This document shows positions 45,300-54,631 of a stretch of DNA of 62,729 nucleotides, one piece after another (the stretch's first letter is position 1; each line of letters begins with the position of its first letter). This stretch comes from Hyphomicrobiales bacterium (GTDB taxonomy: Bacteria; Pseudomonadota; Alphaproteobacteria; Rhizobiales; Rhizobiaceae), in NCBI GenBank assembly GCA_900473045.1, contig UCKS01000043.1, forward strand, positions 1-62,729, given 5' to 3'. Below the pieces are notes generated by a model, which saw only the letters and a list, made by a program, of their open reading frames with translations, was not told the origin of the DNA and ran no database searches. A program made the position numbers and the translations under genes.

Positions 45300-46079
45300 A
45301 TGCCCCCTTCAACGGGGGCGTTTGATGAAATGAAAGCGGAGCAGCAGAACAGGTTTTCAGAGCGACTGCTGGAACTGTTGGATCATGTGGAATATCGCAG
45401 GGTCGAGACGGGGGAGGACATGGAAGATGTCGCCCGCATCCGTTTCAAGGCCTACAAGATGGCCGATATACTGCCCTTGTCCGGCACGATGCTCATCGAC
45501 GACATCGATTTCGACAGCCATGCCTATGTTTTCGGAATTTATTTCGAAGAGCGGCTGATCAGCACGGTGCGGGTGCATCATGTGACGCCCGAGCATCGGG
45601 TCAGTTCGTCCGGCTCCGTCTTTGGTGCAGAAATCGACAGTTTTCTCGATGCGGGCCTGTCGTTGATCGATCCGGTCCGGCTTGCCGCCGATCCGGAAAT
45701 CCTGCGGGAAATGCCGGCCATCCCGTATCTCACCCTGCGCGTCGCGACCATGGCGTCCGAGCATTTCGACGTCGATCGATGCCTGTCGCTGGTGAAGCCG
45801 CAACACGCCGCTTTCTACAAGCGGGTCTTCGATGCCGACACCATTGTCTCGCCGCAGAAGAACTGCGGCGACTACAAGATCGATCTGACGCTGCTGGCTG
45901 CCCGTGTCCGCGAAATCCGGCCCTGGCTTTATACCCGGTTTCCATTTTTCGATTCGGAACCGTTCGAACGGCGCATGATGTTCGGTGATGACCGGGAGGC
46001 GCAGTATGCACCTCTGACGGTCCTGCCGACAGCACGTCTGGCGTTGACGATGCAAAGCCGGGCGCGCAGCCAGGCCTGA
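45300..46079 (+). CDS. FeeM-like N-acyl amino acid synthase family protein
   Basis: A 259-residue GNAT-fold protein related to FeeM and autoinducer synthases, with VETGEDMEDVARIRFKAYKMADIL, then LISTVRVHHVTPE and EMPAIPYLTLRVATMASEHFDVDRCL. FeeM enzymes join acyl chains from acyl-ACP to amino acids. The start at 45300 has GGAAG 6 bp upstream; an ATG at 45330 is the alternative. Between them lies a hairpin (GCCCCC/GGGGGC, then TTT) that would be an odd coding feature and may belong to the preceding transcript. The product is unknown. CtrA-type sites lie upstream. Confidence 0.75.
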   Translation: MPPSTGAFDEMKAEQQNRFSERLLELLDHVEYRRVETGEDMEDVARIRFKAYKMADILPLSGTMLIDDIDFDSHAYVFGIYFEERLISTVRVHHVTPEHRVSSSGSVFGAEIDSFLDAGLSLIDPVRLAADPEILREMPAIPYLTLRVATMASEHFDVDRCLSLVKPQHAAFYKRVFDADTIVSPQKNCGDYKIDLTLLAARVREIRPWLYTRFPFFDSEPFERRMMFGDDREAQYAPLTVLPTARLALTMQSRARSQA

Positions 46080-46300
46080 TCCCACTTTTGTGCTGCCGCG
46101 ACGCTGGTCTTATCAACCGTTATGCCGCATGGCGCGTCTGCAGTTTTCGTTGCGTTTGACCATGGCTTTGTGTAAGGCCACCTATGCGCAATCGATGCTT
46201 TCAGGCACTCTGGATGCGTATGGAATGGAAGAGAGACGAGATGCCGCGCTCGCCGCCAAGGGCAGAGTAGGGTGCGGCTGAATTTCAGGGAGATATGACG

Positions 46301-46525
46301 ATGGCTGAACATCACTCCGGACCGGCCGAACTGGGCGCACCGATGGATTACGCCGAACACGAGAAGACCTACAATTTCTTCCTCGAAGGCACGAAATTTG
46401 TGACGATTTTTTGCGTCGCGCTGCTGATCGCCATGGCTGCCGGTTTCTTCACCAGCGCCGGCTTCTTCACGGCCTTCGTCCTCTTCGTTCTCCTCAACAT
46501 CGCCGGTTTCGTGCTGCTGCGCTGA
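46301..46525 (+). CDS. aa3-type cytochrome c oxidase subunit IV (small bacterial form)
   Basis: A 74-residue membrane protein: a conserved soluble start (MDYAEHEKTYNFFLEGTKF) followed by two hydrophobic helices. It matches the small subunit IV of bacterial aa3 oxidases, which packs against the catalytic subunits. The ATG at 46301 lies 7 bp after GGGAGA; an ATG at 46295 is too close to it. In rhizobia this gene is commonly found just before the pnt operon, as here, away from the main cox genes. Confidence 0.88.
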   Translation: MAEHHSGPAELGAPMDYAEHEKTYNFFLEGTKFVTIFCVALLIAMAAGFFTSAGFFTAFVLFVLLNIAGFVLLR

Positions 46526-46719
46526 ACGATTTTCCAAAGTTTTGACAAGAGCGGCACTTGGGAGTGAGGTGCCTGCTTGACCAGGCCCGGTGATTGCCGG
46601 GCCGGAGTGAGTGACATGCGCGCGGGCCGCCAAAGGCGGTTCCAGGCGTGATTATCGAGCGTACGGGAAAGTGGAAATCGCGGTCTGCCGTGTTCCCCGC
46701 CCGTGTCAGGGAGGAACCT

Positions 46720-47877
46720 GTGGCAGAGACCGTATTCATACCGCTGGAAACATTTCCGGGGGAGGGCCGTATCGCGGCGTCACCCGAAAGTGTGAAGAAG
46801 CTCAAGACCCTTGGCTTCGACGTCGTCGTTCAGGCCGGTGCTGGCACTTTGTCACGCATTCCGGACGGCGAATTCGAAAAGGCCGGCGCGCGGATCGGCT
46901 CTGTTGCCGATGCTGCAAGTGCCGATGTGGTGCTGAAGGTACGACGCCCCGCATCTTCCGAAGTTGCTGCCTACAAATCCGGCGCCATCGTGCTGGCGAT
47001 CATGGATCCCTACGGCAACGATCAGGCTCTGGCCGATATGGCCAAGGCCGGCGTTTCGGCGTTTGCGATGGAACTGATGCCACGCATCACCCGTGCCCAG
47101 TCGATGGACGTGCTGTCGTCGCAGGCCAACCTTGCCGGCTATCAGGCCGTGATCGAAGCCGCATCCGAATATGACCGGGCCATGCCGATGATGATGACGG
47201 CGGCGGGCACTGTTCCTGCTGCGAAAGTCTTCGTCATGGGGGCTGGTGTTGCCGGACTGCAGGCGATTGCCACAGCACGGCGCCTCGGCGCTGTGGTTTC
47301 CGCCACCGACGTTCGCCCGGCGTCCAAAGAACAGGTCGCCTCGCTCGGCGCCAAGTTCATCGCGGTCGAGGACGAGGAATTCAAGGCGGCCGAAACTGCT
47401 GGCGGCTATGCCAAGGAAATGTCGGCCGAATACAAGGCCAAGCAGGCAGCGCTGACCGCCGAGCACCTCGCCAAGCAGGATATCGTCATCACGACGGCGC
47501 TGATCCCCGGCCGTCCGGCGCCACGGCTGATCACCCGCGACATGCTGAGAGCCATGAAACCCGGCTCGATCGCCGTCGATCTTGCTGTCGAACGCGGCGG
47601 CAATGTCGAAGGTGCGGTGGCCGATCAGGTGGTCGAAGTCGAGGGCGTCAAGGTCGTCGGCTACACCAATATGCCAGGCCGCATCGCCGCGTCCGCCTCG
47701 GCGCTCTATGCCAAGAACCTCGTGACGTTCCTTGAGACGATGGTCGGCAAGGAAACCAGGGTGCTTGCCCTCAATATCGAGGACGAACTCGTCAAGGCGA
47801 CGATGCTGACGCATGGCGGTGCCGTGGTGCATCCGAATTTCGCCGCAGCGCCGGTCGTGGTTGCAGCAACAGCTTGA
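46720..47877 (+). CDS. pntAA: NAD(P) transhydrogenase, alpha subunit part 1
   Basis: A 385-residue soluble domain I protein that binds NAD(H). The NAD-binding motif is VFVMGAGVAGLQA (residues 170-182) and the family signature RAQSMDVLSSQANLAGYQA is at 126-144. It starts with GTG at 46720 behind AGGGAGGA; an upstream ATG at 46648 would add an uncharacteristic 24-residue extension. With the next two genes it forms the split, three-polypeptide transhydrogenase that uses the proton gradient to make NADPH from NADH. Confidence 0.95.
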   Translation: MAETVFIPLETFPGEGRIAASPESVKKLKTLGFDVVVQAGAGTLSRIPDGEFEKAGARIGSVADAASADVVLKVRRPASSEVAAYKSGAIVLAIMDPYGNDQALADMAKAGVSAFAMELMPRITRAQSMDVLSSQANLAGYQAVIEAASEYDRAMPMMMTAAGTVPAAKVFVMGAGVAGLQAIATARRLGAVVSATDVRPASKEQVASLGAKFIAVEDEEFKAAETAGGYAKEMSAEYKAKQAALTAEHLAKQDIVITTALIPGRPAPRLITRDMLRAMKPGSIAVDLAVERGGNVEGAVADQVVEVEGVKVVGYTNMPGRIAASASALYAKNLVTFLETMVGKETRVLALNIEDELVKATMLTHGGAVVHPNFAAAPVVVAATA

Positions 47878-47939
47878 AAATTGGAGAGGGCAGCGTGCGT
47901 GCTTCGGGGAGAAGTGCGGCTGCCTAAGGGAGAAATGGT

Positions 47940-48350
47940 ATGGCCAATGAGATGCTCGACAAGGCGATCGGCGACCTCGACCGGGCGGTCGAAGCGGTGC
48001 GCACCGCCGCCGAATATGTGCCGGATGCGGCTGGCAATGTTGTTCACGGACTATCCGGCGGCGCGATCGATCCGTTCGTGTTCCAGCTGGCGATTTTCGT
48101 CCTGTCGATCTTCGTCGGCTATTATGTCGTCTGGTCGGTAACGCCGGCGCTGCACACGCCGCTGATGGCGGTGACCAACGCGATTTCCTCGGTCATCGTC
48201 GTCGGCGCGCTGCTTGCGGTCGGCATCTCGGCCTCCGGTCTTGCCACCGGTTTCGGCTTCGTGGCGTTGGTTCTTGCCTCAGTCAATATCTTCGGCGGCT
48301 TCCTGGTGACCCAGCGGATGCTTGCCATGTACAAGAAAAAAGAGAAGTGA
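47940..48350 (+). CDS. pntAB: NAD(P) transhydrogenase, alpha subunit part 2
   Basis: A 136-residue membrane protein with three to four helices (VFQLAIFVLSIFVGYYVVW, AISSVIVVGALLAVGISA, GFVALVLASVNIFGGFLV). This is the small membrane half of the alpha subunit in species with a split PntA. The N-terminal 45 residues are soluble and charged. AAGGGAG precedes the ATG. It lies between pntAA and pntB in one operon. Confidence 0.93.
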   Translation: MANEMLDKAIGDLDRAVEAVRTAAEYVPDAAGNVVHGLSGGAIDPFVFQLAIFVLSIFVGYYVVWSVTPALHTPLMAVTNAISSVIVVGALLAVGISASGLATGFGFVALVLASVNIFGGFLVTQRMLAMYKKKEK

Positions 48351-48360
48351 GGCTGCCGTC

Positions 48361-49761
48361 ATGAGTGCCAATATCGCAGCCTTCCTCTATCTGGTTTCCG
48401 GCGTCCTGTTCATCATGGCGCTGCGCGGCCTGTCGCATCCAACCACCTCGCGCCGGGGCAACATCCTCGGCATGGTCGGCATGGGCATCGCCATCGTCAC
48501 GACGCTTCTGCTCGCCACCCCGTCCTTCGGCGGTCTGGTGCTGATCGTGCTCGGCCTTGCCATCGGCGGTGGCGCCGGCGCCTATATCGCCCGGTCGATC
48601 CCGATGACCTCGATGCCGCAGCTGGTCGCCGGCTTCCATTCGCTGGTCGGTCTTGCCGCCGTCCTGGTCGCAGCTTCGGCGCTCTATACGCCGTCATCCT
48701 TCGGCATCGGCGAGATCGGCGGGATCCATGCGCAGGCGCTGGTCGAAATGGCGCTGGGTGTCGCCATCGGCGCCATCACCTTTACCGGTTCGATCATCGC
48801 CTTCCTGAAGCTCGATGGCCGCATGTCCGGCAAGCCGATCATGCTGCCGTTCCGCCATGTCATCAACAGCGTGCTTCTGCTGCTGATCATCTTCTTCATC
48901 GTCGGGCTTGCCGCATCAGAAAGTCATTTCGATTTCTGGGCGATCGTCGTCCTGTCGCTGGCGCTCGGCGTTCTGCTGATCGTCCCGATCGGCGGCGCCG
49001 ATATGCCGGTGGTCGTCTCGATGCTGAACTCCTATTCCGGCTGGGCCGCCGCCGGTATCGGCTTCACGCTCGGCAATCTGGCGCTGATCATCACCGGCGC
49101 ACTGGTCGGCTCGTCCGGTGCGATCCTGTCCTACATCATGTGCAAGGGCATGAACCGCTCCTTCATTTCGGTTATCCTCGGCGGCTTTGGCGGTGATACT
49201 GCCGCAGCTGCCAGTGATGACGGCGTCGTGCGCACGGTCAAGCAAGGCTCGGCCGACGACGCTGCCTTCCTGATGGCCAATGCCTCCAAGGTGATCATCG
49301 TGCCTGGCTACGGCATGGCGGTGGCTCAGGCGCAGCACGCTGTTCGCGAACTGGCCGATGCGCTGAAGAAAAATGGTGTCGAGGTGAAATATGCCATTCA
49401 TCCGGTCGCCGGCCGTATGCCGGGCCATATGAACGTGCTGCTTGCCGAAGCCAACGTGCCTTATGACGAGGTGTTCGAACTGGAGGACATCAATTCGGAG
49501 TTCGCGCAGGCCGACGTTGCCTATGTCATCGGTGCCAACGACGTCACCAATCCGGCGGCGCGCGACGACAAGACCTCGCCGATCTATGGCATGCCGATCC
49601 TCGATGTCGACAAGGCCAAGACCTGCCTGTTCGTCAAGCGCTCGCTCGGCTCCGGCTATGCCGGCATCGACAACACGCTGTTCTACAAGGACGGCACCAT
49701 GATGCTGCTCGGCGACGCCAAGAAGATGACCGACGATATCGTCAAGGCCATGAACCACTGA
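48361..49761 (+). CDS. pntB: NAD(P) transhydrogenase, beta subunit
   Basis: A 466-residue protein. It has about nine membrane helices in the first 290 residues (domain II) and a soluble NADP-binding domain III with VIIVPGYGMAVAQAQH, VAGRMPGHMNVLLAEA and YVIGANDVTNPAARDD. It is the proton-translocating half of transhydrogenase. The ATG at 48361 is 10 bp after the pntAB stop. A long palindromic terminator follows 6 bp after the stop. Confidence 0.95.
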   Translation: MSANIAAFLYLVSGVLFIMALRGLSHPTTSRRGNILGMVGMGIAIVTTLLLATPSFGGLVLIVLGLAIGGGAGAYIARSIPMTSMPQLVAGFHSLVGLAAVLVAASALYTPSSFGIGEIGGIHAQALVEMALGVAIGAITFTGSIIAFLKLDGRMSGKPIMLPFRHVINSVLLLLIIFFIVGLAASESHFDFWAIVVLSLALGVLLIVPIGGADMPVVVSMLNSYSGWAAAGIGFTLGNLALIITGALVGSSGAILSYIMCKGMNRSFISVILGGFGGDTAAAASDDGVVRTVKQGSADDAAFLMANASKVIIVPGYGMAVAQAQHAVRELADALKKNGVEVKYAIHPVAGRMPGHMNVLLAEANVPYDEVFELEDINSEFAQADVAYVIGANDVTNPAARDDKTSPIYGMPILDVDKAKTCLFVKRSLGSGYAGIDNTLFYKDGTMMLLGDAKKMTDDIVKAMNH

Positions 49762-49767
49762 GGCAAT

Positions 49768-49807
49768 AACACTATCGTGCCACTCCATCGAGCGGCACGA
49801 TAGTGTT
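49768..49807. terminator. long perfect hairpin after pntB
   Basis: Perfect 14-bp arms AACACTATCGTGCC (49768-49781) and GGCACGATAGTGTT (49794-49807) around a 12-base loop. The terminal AA/TT pairs give short U-tracts on either strand. It ends the pnt operon. Confidence 0.75.
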
Positions 49808-49915
49808 GCGTATCCGGTCTTTCCTCCGCCCGGCATTTTAATCGAAATTCAATGGTCCTCGGCTATCGTCGGGTGCTAACCGCAATGGTTGGCGCCGGTG
49901 ATACGAAAGAGGATC

Positions 49916-51121
49916 ATGAGTTCATCTTCGCAATTCGGTCACTCCCGGATCGGGCGCTACGCCCGGCAGCTTGACGCGGGCATCGGGTGGTTGCGGTTTC
50001 AAGGCGACATGGAGCGCGAGTACGCGCTGCAGATCGACAGGGATGAGCGCCGGCCGGCAATGGTCAGCGCGGTTTTCTCCCTGGTCTTCATCGTCCTGTT
50101 CGGGATCTCCGATTTTATACGGCTCCCGCTGGTAGCTCGTTTTCCCGATCTTTCCGCCGATATGTGGGGGATTCTGGCAAGCCGGTGGGTGGCAGTCCTG
50201 TTCCTGCTTGGCTGTCTGTATATCTGCCATCGGCAGCGGGGCGCGCAGGGGGCGGCGCCTTTGTCGATAGCCGCAGTGCTGACGCTTGCCGTGAGTGGCG
50301 CGGTGTCGGTCTGCCTGTACAAGCGCAACGGCCTCGGCCATGCCGAATTCGCCCAGCTGCTGTTCGTCATGGGTGCATTTTCTCCGCTTGGGCTCCGCTT
50401 CCGGCACAGCACCATGCTGGCCGTCGGCGTCGTCGTCCTGACGTTCCTGTTGCGATACTGGCTGCTGCCGCCCGAGTTGCGCGAGCAGCAATTCGACGCC
50501 ATGCTGCTTTTGACATTGGTCTTCGCGGCCGTCGGCGGCTATCTCAGGGAGCGTGCGCATCGGGAGCAATTCCTCCTGCGCGGTATTCTCAAGGAGCAGG
50601 CGTCGCGTGATCCGTTGACCGGGCTTGCCAATCGGCGTGGGCTTGATGAACAGCTGGAGACGATACGTCAGCAGGCTAGGCGGGAAAATCTACCGGTTGG
50701 ATTGCTATTGCTCGATGTCGATTTTTTCAAGCGTTACAACGACCGTTACGGGCATCAGGCCGGTGATCTCGCCTTGCAGCGCGTGGCGGCGTGTCTGGAC
50801 GCTTTTGCGCATCATCCGCTCGATATGGCCTGCCGGATGGGCGGAGAGGAGTTCGCGCTGGTCCTGTACGGTTGCGGGGACACGGCCCTCAAGGATCGCG
50901 CAGACGCGCTTTGCGGCGACGTGCGGAACCTCCGCGTCGATCATGCCACGTCGGAGATTTGTGCTTTCGTGACGGTCAGCATCGGTGGTGTGCTGCTGCA
51001 GCCGCAGGAAATAGCCTGGTCCGCGCTCGATCGGGCCGACCAGTTGCTTTACGAGGCCAAGCGGGAGGGGCGCAATCGCACGTCTGTCGAGCGCCTTTTA
51101 CCCATGGCTGCGGTCGCATGA
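49916..51121 (+). CDS. membrane diguanylate cyclase (GGDEF)
   Basis: A 401-residue protein with five to six N-terminal membrane helices (residues about 50-215) and a C-terminal GGDEF domain beginning at SRDPLTGLANRRGLDEQL. The signature MGGEEF is intact and the metal-binding DVDFFKRYNDRYGH is present, so it should make cyclic-di-GMP. No inhibitory RxxD site was clearly placed. The ATG at 49916 follows AGAGGA. With the GGDEF-EAL protein at 42.8 kb it is the second cyclic-di-GMP enzyme in the window, of opposite predicted activity. Confidence 0.92.
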   Translation: MSSSSQFGHSRIGRYARQLDAGIGWLRFQGDMEREYALQIDRDERRPAMVSAVFSLVFIVLFGISDFIRLPLVARFPDLSADMWGILASRWVAVLFLLGCLYICHRQRGAQGAAPLSIAAVLTLAVSGAVSVCLYKRNGLGHAEFAQLLFVMGAFSPLGLRFRHSTMLAVGVVVLTFLLRYWLLPPELREQQFDAMLLLTLVFAAVGGYLRERAHREQFLLRGILKEQASRDPLTGLANRRGLDEQLETIRQQARRENLPVGLLLLDVDFFKRYNDRYGHQAGDLALQRVAACLDAFAHHPLDMACRMGGEEFALVLYGCGDTALKDRADALCGDVRNLRVDHATSEICAFVTVSIGGVLLQPQEIAWSALDRADQLLYEAKREGRNRTSVERLLPMAAVA

Positions 51122-51156
51122 CTGGCGCGCAGCGTCATCCGCCGCGCCTTTTCTGA

Positions 51157-52044
51157 TCAGGCCCCAGCCTTGACGCGGGCAAGTCCGGCGCGGGCCGGTT
51201 CATATTTGGGATCCAGCGACAGTGCGTGGCCATAGGACTTTGCCGCTTTCGCCTTGTCACCGCGGCGCTCATAGACGAGTGCCTGGTTTGCCCAGGATTC
51301 AGCAATCTTGCCGTTCAGGTTAATCGCGGTGTTGAAATCTGCGAACGCATTGTCGTCGTCGTTCGTCGCCACGTAGGAAATGCCGCGGCCATTATAGGGC
51401 TCGGGGGCACTTGGCGACAGCGAGATCGCGGTCGAGAAATCCTCGATCGCCTGCGCATGCTGCTTACGGGCCTGATAGATCAGGCCACGATTGTGATAGG
51501 CGCGCGGGTCCGTCGTATCGAGTTCGATCGCCTTGTTGAAGTCGGCAAACGCCTGATCCAGCTGCCCGGCCTGGCGATAAAGATTGCCGCGACCGATGAA
51601 CGCCACGTCGTAACGCGGGTTGAGCTGCAGGGCCATGTTGTAGTCGGACTGTGCTGCCGACTGATCGCCCATGTTGCGCTCGACAAGGGCGCGGTTGGCA
51701 TAGGCCTGGTAGAAACGCGGGTTGAGTTCGACCGCCTTGTTGAAATCGGCGAGCGCCCGGCGGAATTCGCCGGCACGGCCATAGGCGGACCCACGGACGT
51801 TATAGCCCTCCGGATCGCTCGGATTGGCCGCGATCACGGCAGACAGCGAGGCAATGTTCTCGTTGCTTCCCTGTGCCCGCTCGACGCGCATCATGCTGCT
51901 CGGCGTGTCAGGTGTGGTGCAGCCCGAGAGCATCAGCGCGCCAGCCACGGCCAGCATGGAGGCGAGGGCGAAACCGCGCCGATTGGAACGCCCGGCATGG
52001 CCGGTATGGTCGGAAAAGTCCGCAGTCCTGGCAGTCGATGTCAA
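51157..52044 (-). CDS. TPR-repeat lipoprotein
   Basis: A 295-residue protein with a signal sequence and lipobox ALMLSGC (lipidated Cys42), then five to six tetratricopeptide repeats of the form YNVRGSAYGRAGEFRRALADFNKAVELNP. It should be anchored in the envelope and act as a protein-interaction scaffold. The start is a TTG at 52044 behind GAGGGA; no in-frame ATG precedes the signal sequence. The N-terminal 25 residues before the hydrophobic core are longer than usual. No partner gene is adjacent. Confidence 0.88.
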   Translation of the reverse strand: MTSTARTADFSDHTGHAGRSNRRGFALASMLAVAGALMLSGCTTPDTPSSMMRVERAQGSNENIASLSAVIAANPSDPEGYNVRGSAYGRAGEFRRALADFNKAVELNPRFYQAYANRALVERNMGDQSAAQSDYNMALQLNPRYDVAFIGRGNLYRQAGQLDQAFADFNKAIELDTTDPRAYHNRGLIYQARKQHAQAIEDFSTAISLSPSAPEPYNGRGISYVATNDDDNAFADFNTAINLNGKIAESWANQALVYERRGDKAKAAKSYGHALSLDPKYEPARAGLARVKAGA

Positions 52045-52306
52045 GATTCATTCCCTCGATTAAGCGAAGCGTCTCGGCATGTCCCGGGCCTTGAACGGCG
52101 GATCGGGCCAGCAGTGTCAAAGTCCTGGACCACAATAGATACACCATCATGGTGCCGTTGTGTGTTCGAAGACAGTTTAGCACGCTCTGCGCGCTGGTCG
52201 CCTGTAACCGGAATTAAATCCCGCACCATGCGATTTAAACAGAAAGAGCGGTGGCGATCATATCGCCCCCGCCCGATTTACGCGTCAAATACGCCGTAAA
52301 CGCTGA

Positions 52307-52546
52307 TCAGCGTGCTGCAGCCGCCGAGGGGCGGGGGGTAACGATGCCCATCTCGCGCTGCAAACGCTTGCGGGCCAGCTTGCGAATGCGGCGAACGCCT
52401 TCAGCCTTTTCGCGGGCGCGCTTCTGGGATGGCTTTTCGTAGGCCTCACGCATCTTCATTTCGCGGAAAATGCCTTCGCGCTGCATCTTCTTCTTGAGTG
52501 CGCGAAGCGCTTGATCGACATTGTTGTCGCGGACTAGTACCTGCAC
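52307..52546 (-). CDS. rpsU: 30S ribosomal protein S21
   Basis: A 79-residue basic protein with the S21 signature [29 protein letters not shown] and a Lys/Arg-rich helix, then a short Ala/Pro tail. It binds the small ribosomal subunit near the 16S 3' end and helps mRNA start. It stands alone; the TPR gene lies about 260 bp beyond its stop. Confidence 0.95.
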   Translation of the reverse strand: MQVLVRDNNVDQALRALKKKMQREGIFREMKMREAYEKPSQKRAREKAEGVRRIRKLARKRLQREMGIVTPRPSAAAAR

Positions 52547-52963
52547 GTTAATCCCGTTCCTTCAGTTTCGAGTGTTCGCCTCATGAAGTCAGGTCAACGA
52601 GGCAAAAAAATATGGTTCGCTGAGCCCGAAAGCTTTACGATTGGGTGAGCGGATACCAGATCGGTTGCTCAAAGTCCAGCCGCGAGTTGGTTTGCAGGGC
52701 CAAAACTGCCGGAAAACCTTGGTTTCAAGGCTTTGGCCGCCGGAATTGCGACAAGGCGTTGACGCATCTGTTCGGTTGGATGTTCCTCTCTCATATGTGC
52801 GGCGCCTTATATTGCGCCGGAGACGAGGGATGTCGCAACTCATGCGACAAGCGCCGTCTCGCGTCGCAAAAGAAACGTTGCGGAAGTCCGGGATTTGCGA
52901 TTTCTAGGATCGACCACAAGAAATTCACCGGCCTTTTGGCAGGACTACGGAGTGTGAAAGCGG
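52547..52963. other. intergenic region between rpsU and the sarcosine oxidase operon
   Basis: About 415 bp between divergent genes. Overlapping short frames exist but none has a ribosome site with family support. No palindrome or RNA gene was recognised. The promoters for rpsU and soxB must lie here. Confidence 0.5.
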
Positions 52964-54217
52964 ATGCGCAAATATTCGGTTTTTGCTGTCGCTCGCGAAG
53001 CGATGCGCGGCCACAGGGGATGGGAGGCGCAATGGACCTCGCCCGAGCCGCGCAAGGAATATGATGTCATCATCATCGGCGCCGGCGGCCATGGTCTCGG
53101 CACTGCCTATTACCTCGCCAAGGAACACGGCATCACCAATATAGCCGTCCTCGAAAAAGGCTGGCTCGGCGGCGGCAATACCGGCCGCAACACCACCATC
53201 ATCCGCTCCAACTATCTCTATGACGAAAGTGCGGGGATCTACGATCACGCGCTGAAGCTCTGGGACGGCCTCAGCCAGGATCTGAACTACAACGTCATGT
53301 ATTCGGCGCGTGGCGTGATGATGCTGTCGCACAATGTCCATGACCAGCAGGTGTTCAAGCGGCATATCCATGCCAACCGCCTGAACGGCATCGACAATGA
53401 ATGGCTGACGCCGGAGCAGGCGCAGGAATTCTGCCCGCCGCTCGATATTTCCCGCACCGCCCGCTATCCAATCAACGGTGCCGCCCTGCAGCGCCGCGGC
53501 GGCACCGCCCGCCATGATGCCGTTGCCTGGGGTTATGCCCGTGCGGCTGCCGATCGCGGCGTGCACATCATCCAGAACTGTGAGGTCACCGGCATCCGCC
53601 GCAATCCGGACGGTTCCGTTGCCGGTGTCGATACCAATCGCGGCCAGATCAATGCCAAGAAGGTCGGTGTCGTTGCTGCCGGTCATACCTCGGTACTGAT
53701 GGAAATGGCCGGCGTGCGCATGCCGCTGGTCAGCTATCCGCTGCAGGCGCTGGTGTCCGAGCCGATCAAGCCGATCTTCCCGTGCGTTGTCATGTCGAAC
53801 ACGGTGCACGCCTATATCTCCCAGTCCGACAAGGGCGAACTCGTCATCGGCGCCGGTACCGACCAGTATTCGTCCTACTCGCAGACCGGTGGCCTGCAGA
53901 TCATCACACATACGCTGGATGCCATCTGCGAACTGTTCCCGATCTTCCGCCGCATGAAGATGATGCGCTCCTGGGGCGGTATCGTCGATGTGACGCCGGA
54001 CCGCTCACCGATCCTGGCGAAAACCCCCGTTCAGGGTCTTTACGTCAACTGTGGCTGGGGCACCGGCGGCTTCAAGGCAACGCCCGGCTCGGCCAATGTC
54101 TTTGCCCACACCATCGCCAACGACGCACCGCACAAGATCAACGCACCCTTCACACTGGAACGCTTCCGCTCGGGCCGCCTGATCGACGAAGCGGCTGCTG
54201 CCGCTGTTGCGCACTGA
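52964..54217 (+). CDS. soxB: sarcosine oxidase, beta subunit
   Basis: A 417-residue flavoprotein subunit of the heterotetrameric enzyme that demethylates sarcosine to glycine, yielding hydrogen peroxide and methylene-tetrahydrofolate. The FAD-binding motif is DVIIIGAGGHGLGTAYYLA near residue 35, and the FMN/FAD region GGNTGRNTTIIRSNY follows. The C-terminal FAD segment reads VNCGWGTGGFKATPGS. It is the first gene of the sox operon; its stop overlaps the ATG of a small ORF. Confidence 0.95.
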   Translation: MRKYSVFAVAREAMRGHRGWEAQWTSPEPRKEYDVIIIGAGGHGLGTAYYLAKEHGITNIAVLEKGWLGGGNTGRNTTIIRSNYLYDESAGIYDHALKLWDGLSQDLNYNVMYSARGVMMLSHNVHDQQVFKRHIHANRLNGIDNEWLTPEQAQEFCPPLDISRTARYPINGAALQRRGGTARHDAVAWGYARAAADRGVHIIQNCEVTGIRRNPDGSVAGVDTNRGQINAKKVGVVAAGHTSVLMEMAGVRMPLVSYPLQALVSEPIKPIFPCVVMSNTVHAYISQSDKGELVIGAGTDQYSSYSQTGGLQIITHTLDAICELFPIFRRMKMMRSWGGIVDVTPDRSPILAKTPVQGLYVNCGWGTGGFKATPGSANVFAHTIANDAPHKINAPFTLERFRSGRLIDEAAAAAVAH

Positions 54218-54618
54218 TGCTGACGGCCTTTGCCACTGGCGCTGCCCTGACGATGGGGAGCCTGCAAACCGGGAATGTCATTCCGTCGCCGGATGATTTC
54301 CGCCGTCAGGCGATTCATAAAGCTTCAGGCGAACTTGAGTGGCCGTTCGTGGCGGACAGCGGAACTTTGATGTGCATCGAGATTCTGGCCCGCCCTTATG
54401 TCTATTTTGCGCCTGACGACGATGAGGACCGTGCCCGCGTGTACAACCTGGATGTCGATGTCCTCAGCATGGCGATGACCAATCTCGGTACGACCGGCGT
54501 GCTTTTGCCCTACGACGAGCCGCAACAACTCATAAAGCGCATCGCGCCCTTCGTGACCATGGGCCAGCGACTTTGCAATCAACAACCGGGGAGTGACATC
54601 TCCGGGTCCGAACTTTGA
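54217..54618 (+). CDS. small hypothetical protein inside the sox operon
   Basis: A 133-residue frame whose ATG overlaps the soxB stop (TGATG) and whose stop lies 13 bp before soxD. Codon use looks like its neighbours. The central part (GELEWPFVADSGTLMCIEILARPYVYFAPDDDEDRARVYN) is acidic and globular, while the first 12 residues are hydrophobic. I know no family for it. It could be a genuine lineage-specific operon member, or an internal start (ATG at 54253) may be used. Confidence 0.55.
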   Translation: MLTAFATGAALTMGSLQTGNVIPSPDDFRRQAIHKASGELEWPFVADSGTLMCIEILARPYVYFAPDDDEDRARVYNLDVDVLSMAMTNLGTTGVLLPYDEPQQLIKRIAPFVTMGQRLCNQQPGSDISGSEL

Positions 54619-54631
54619 GAGGGTTGGACAA

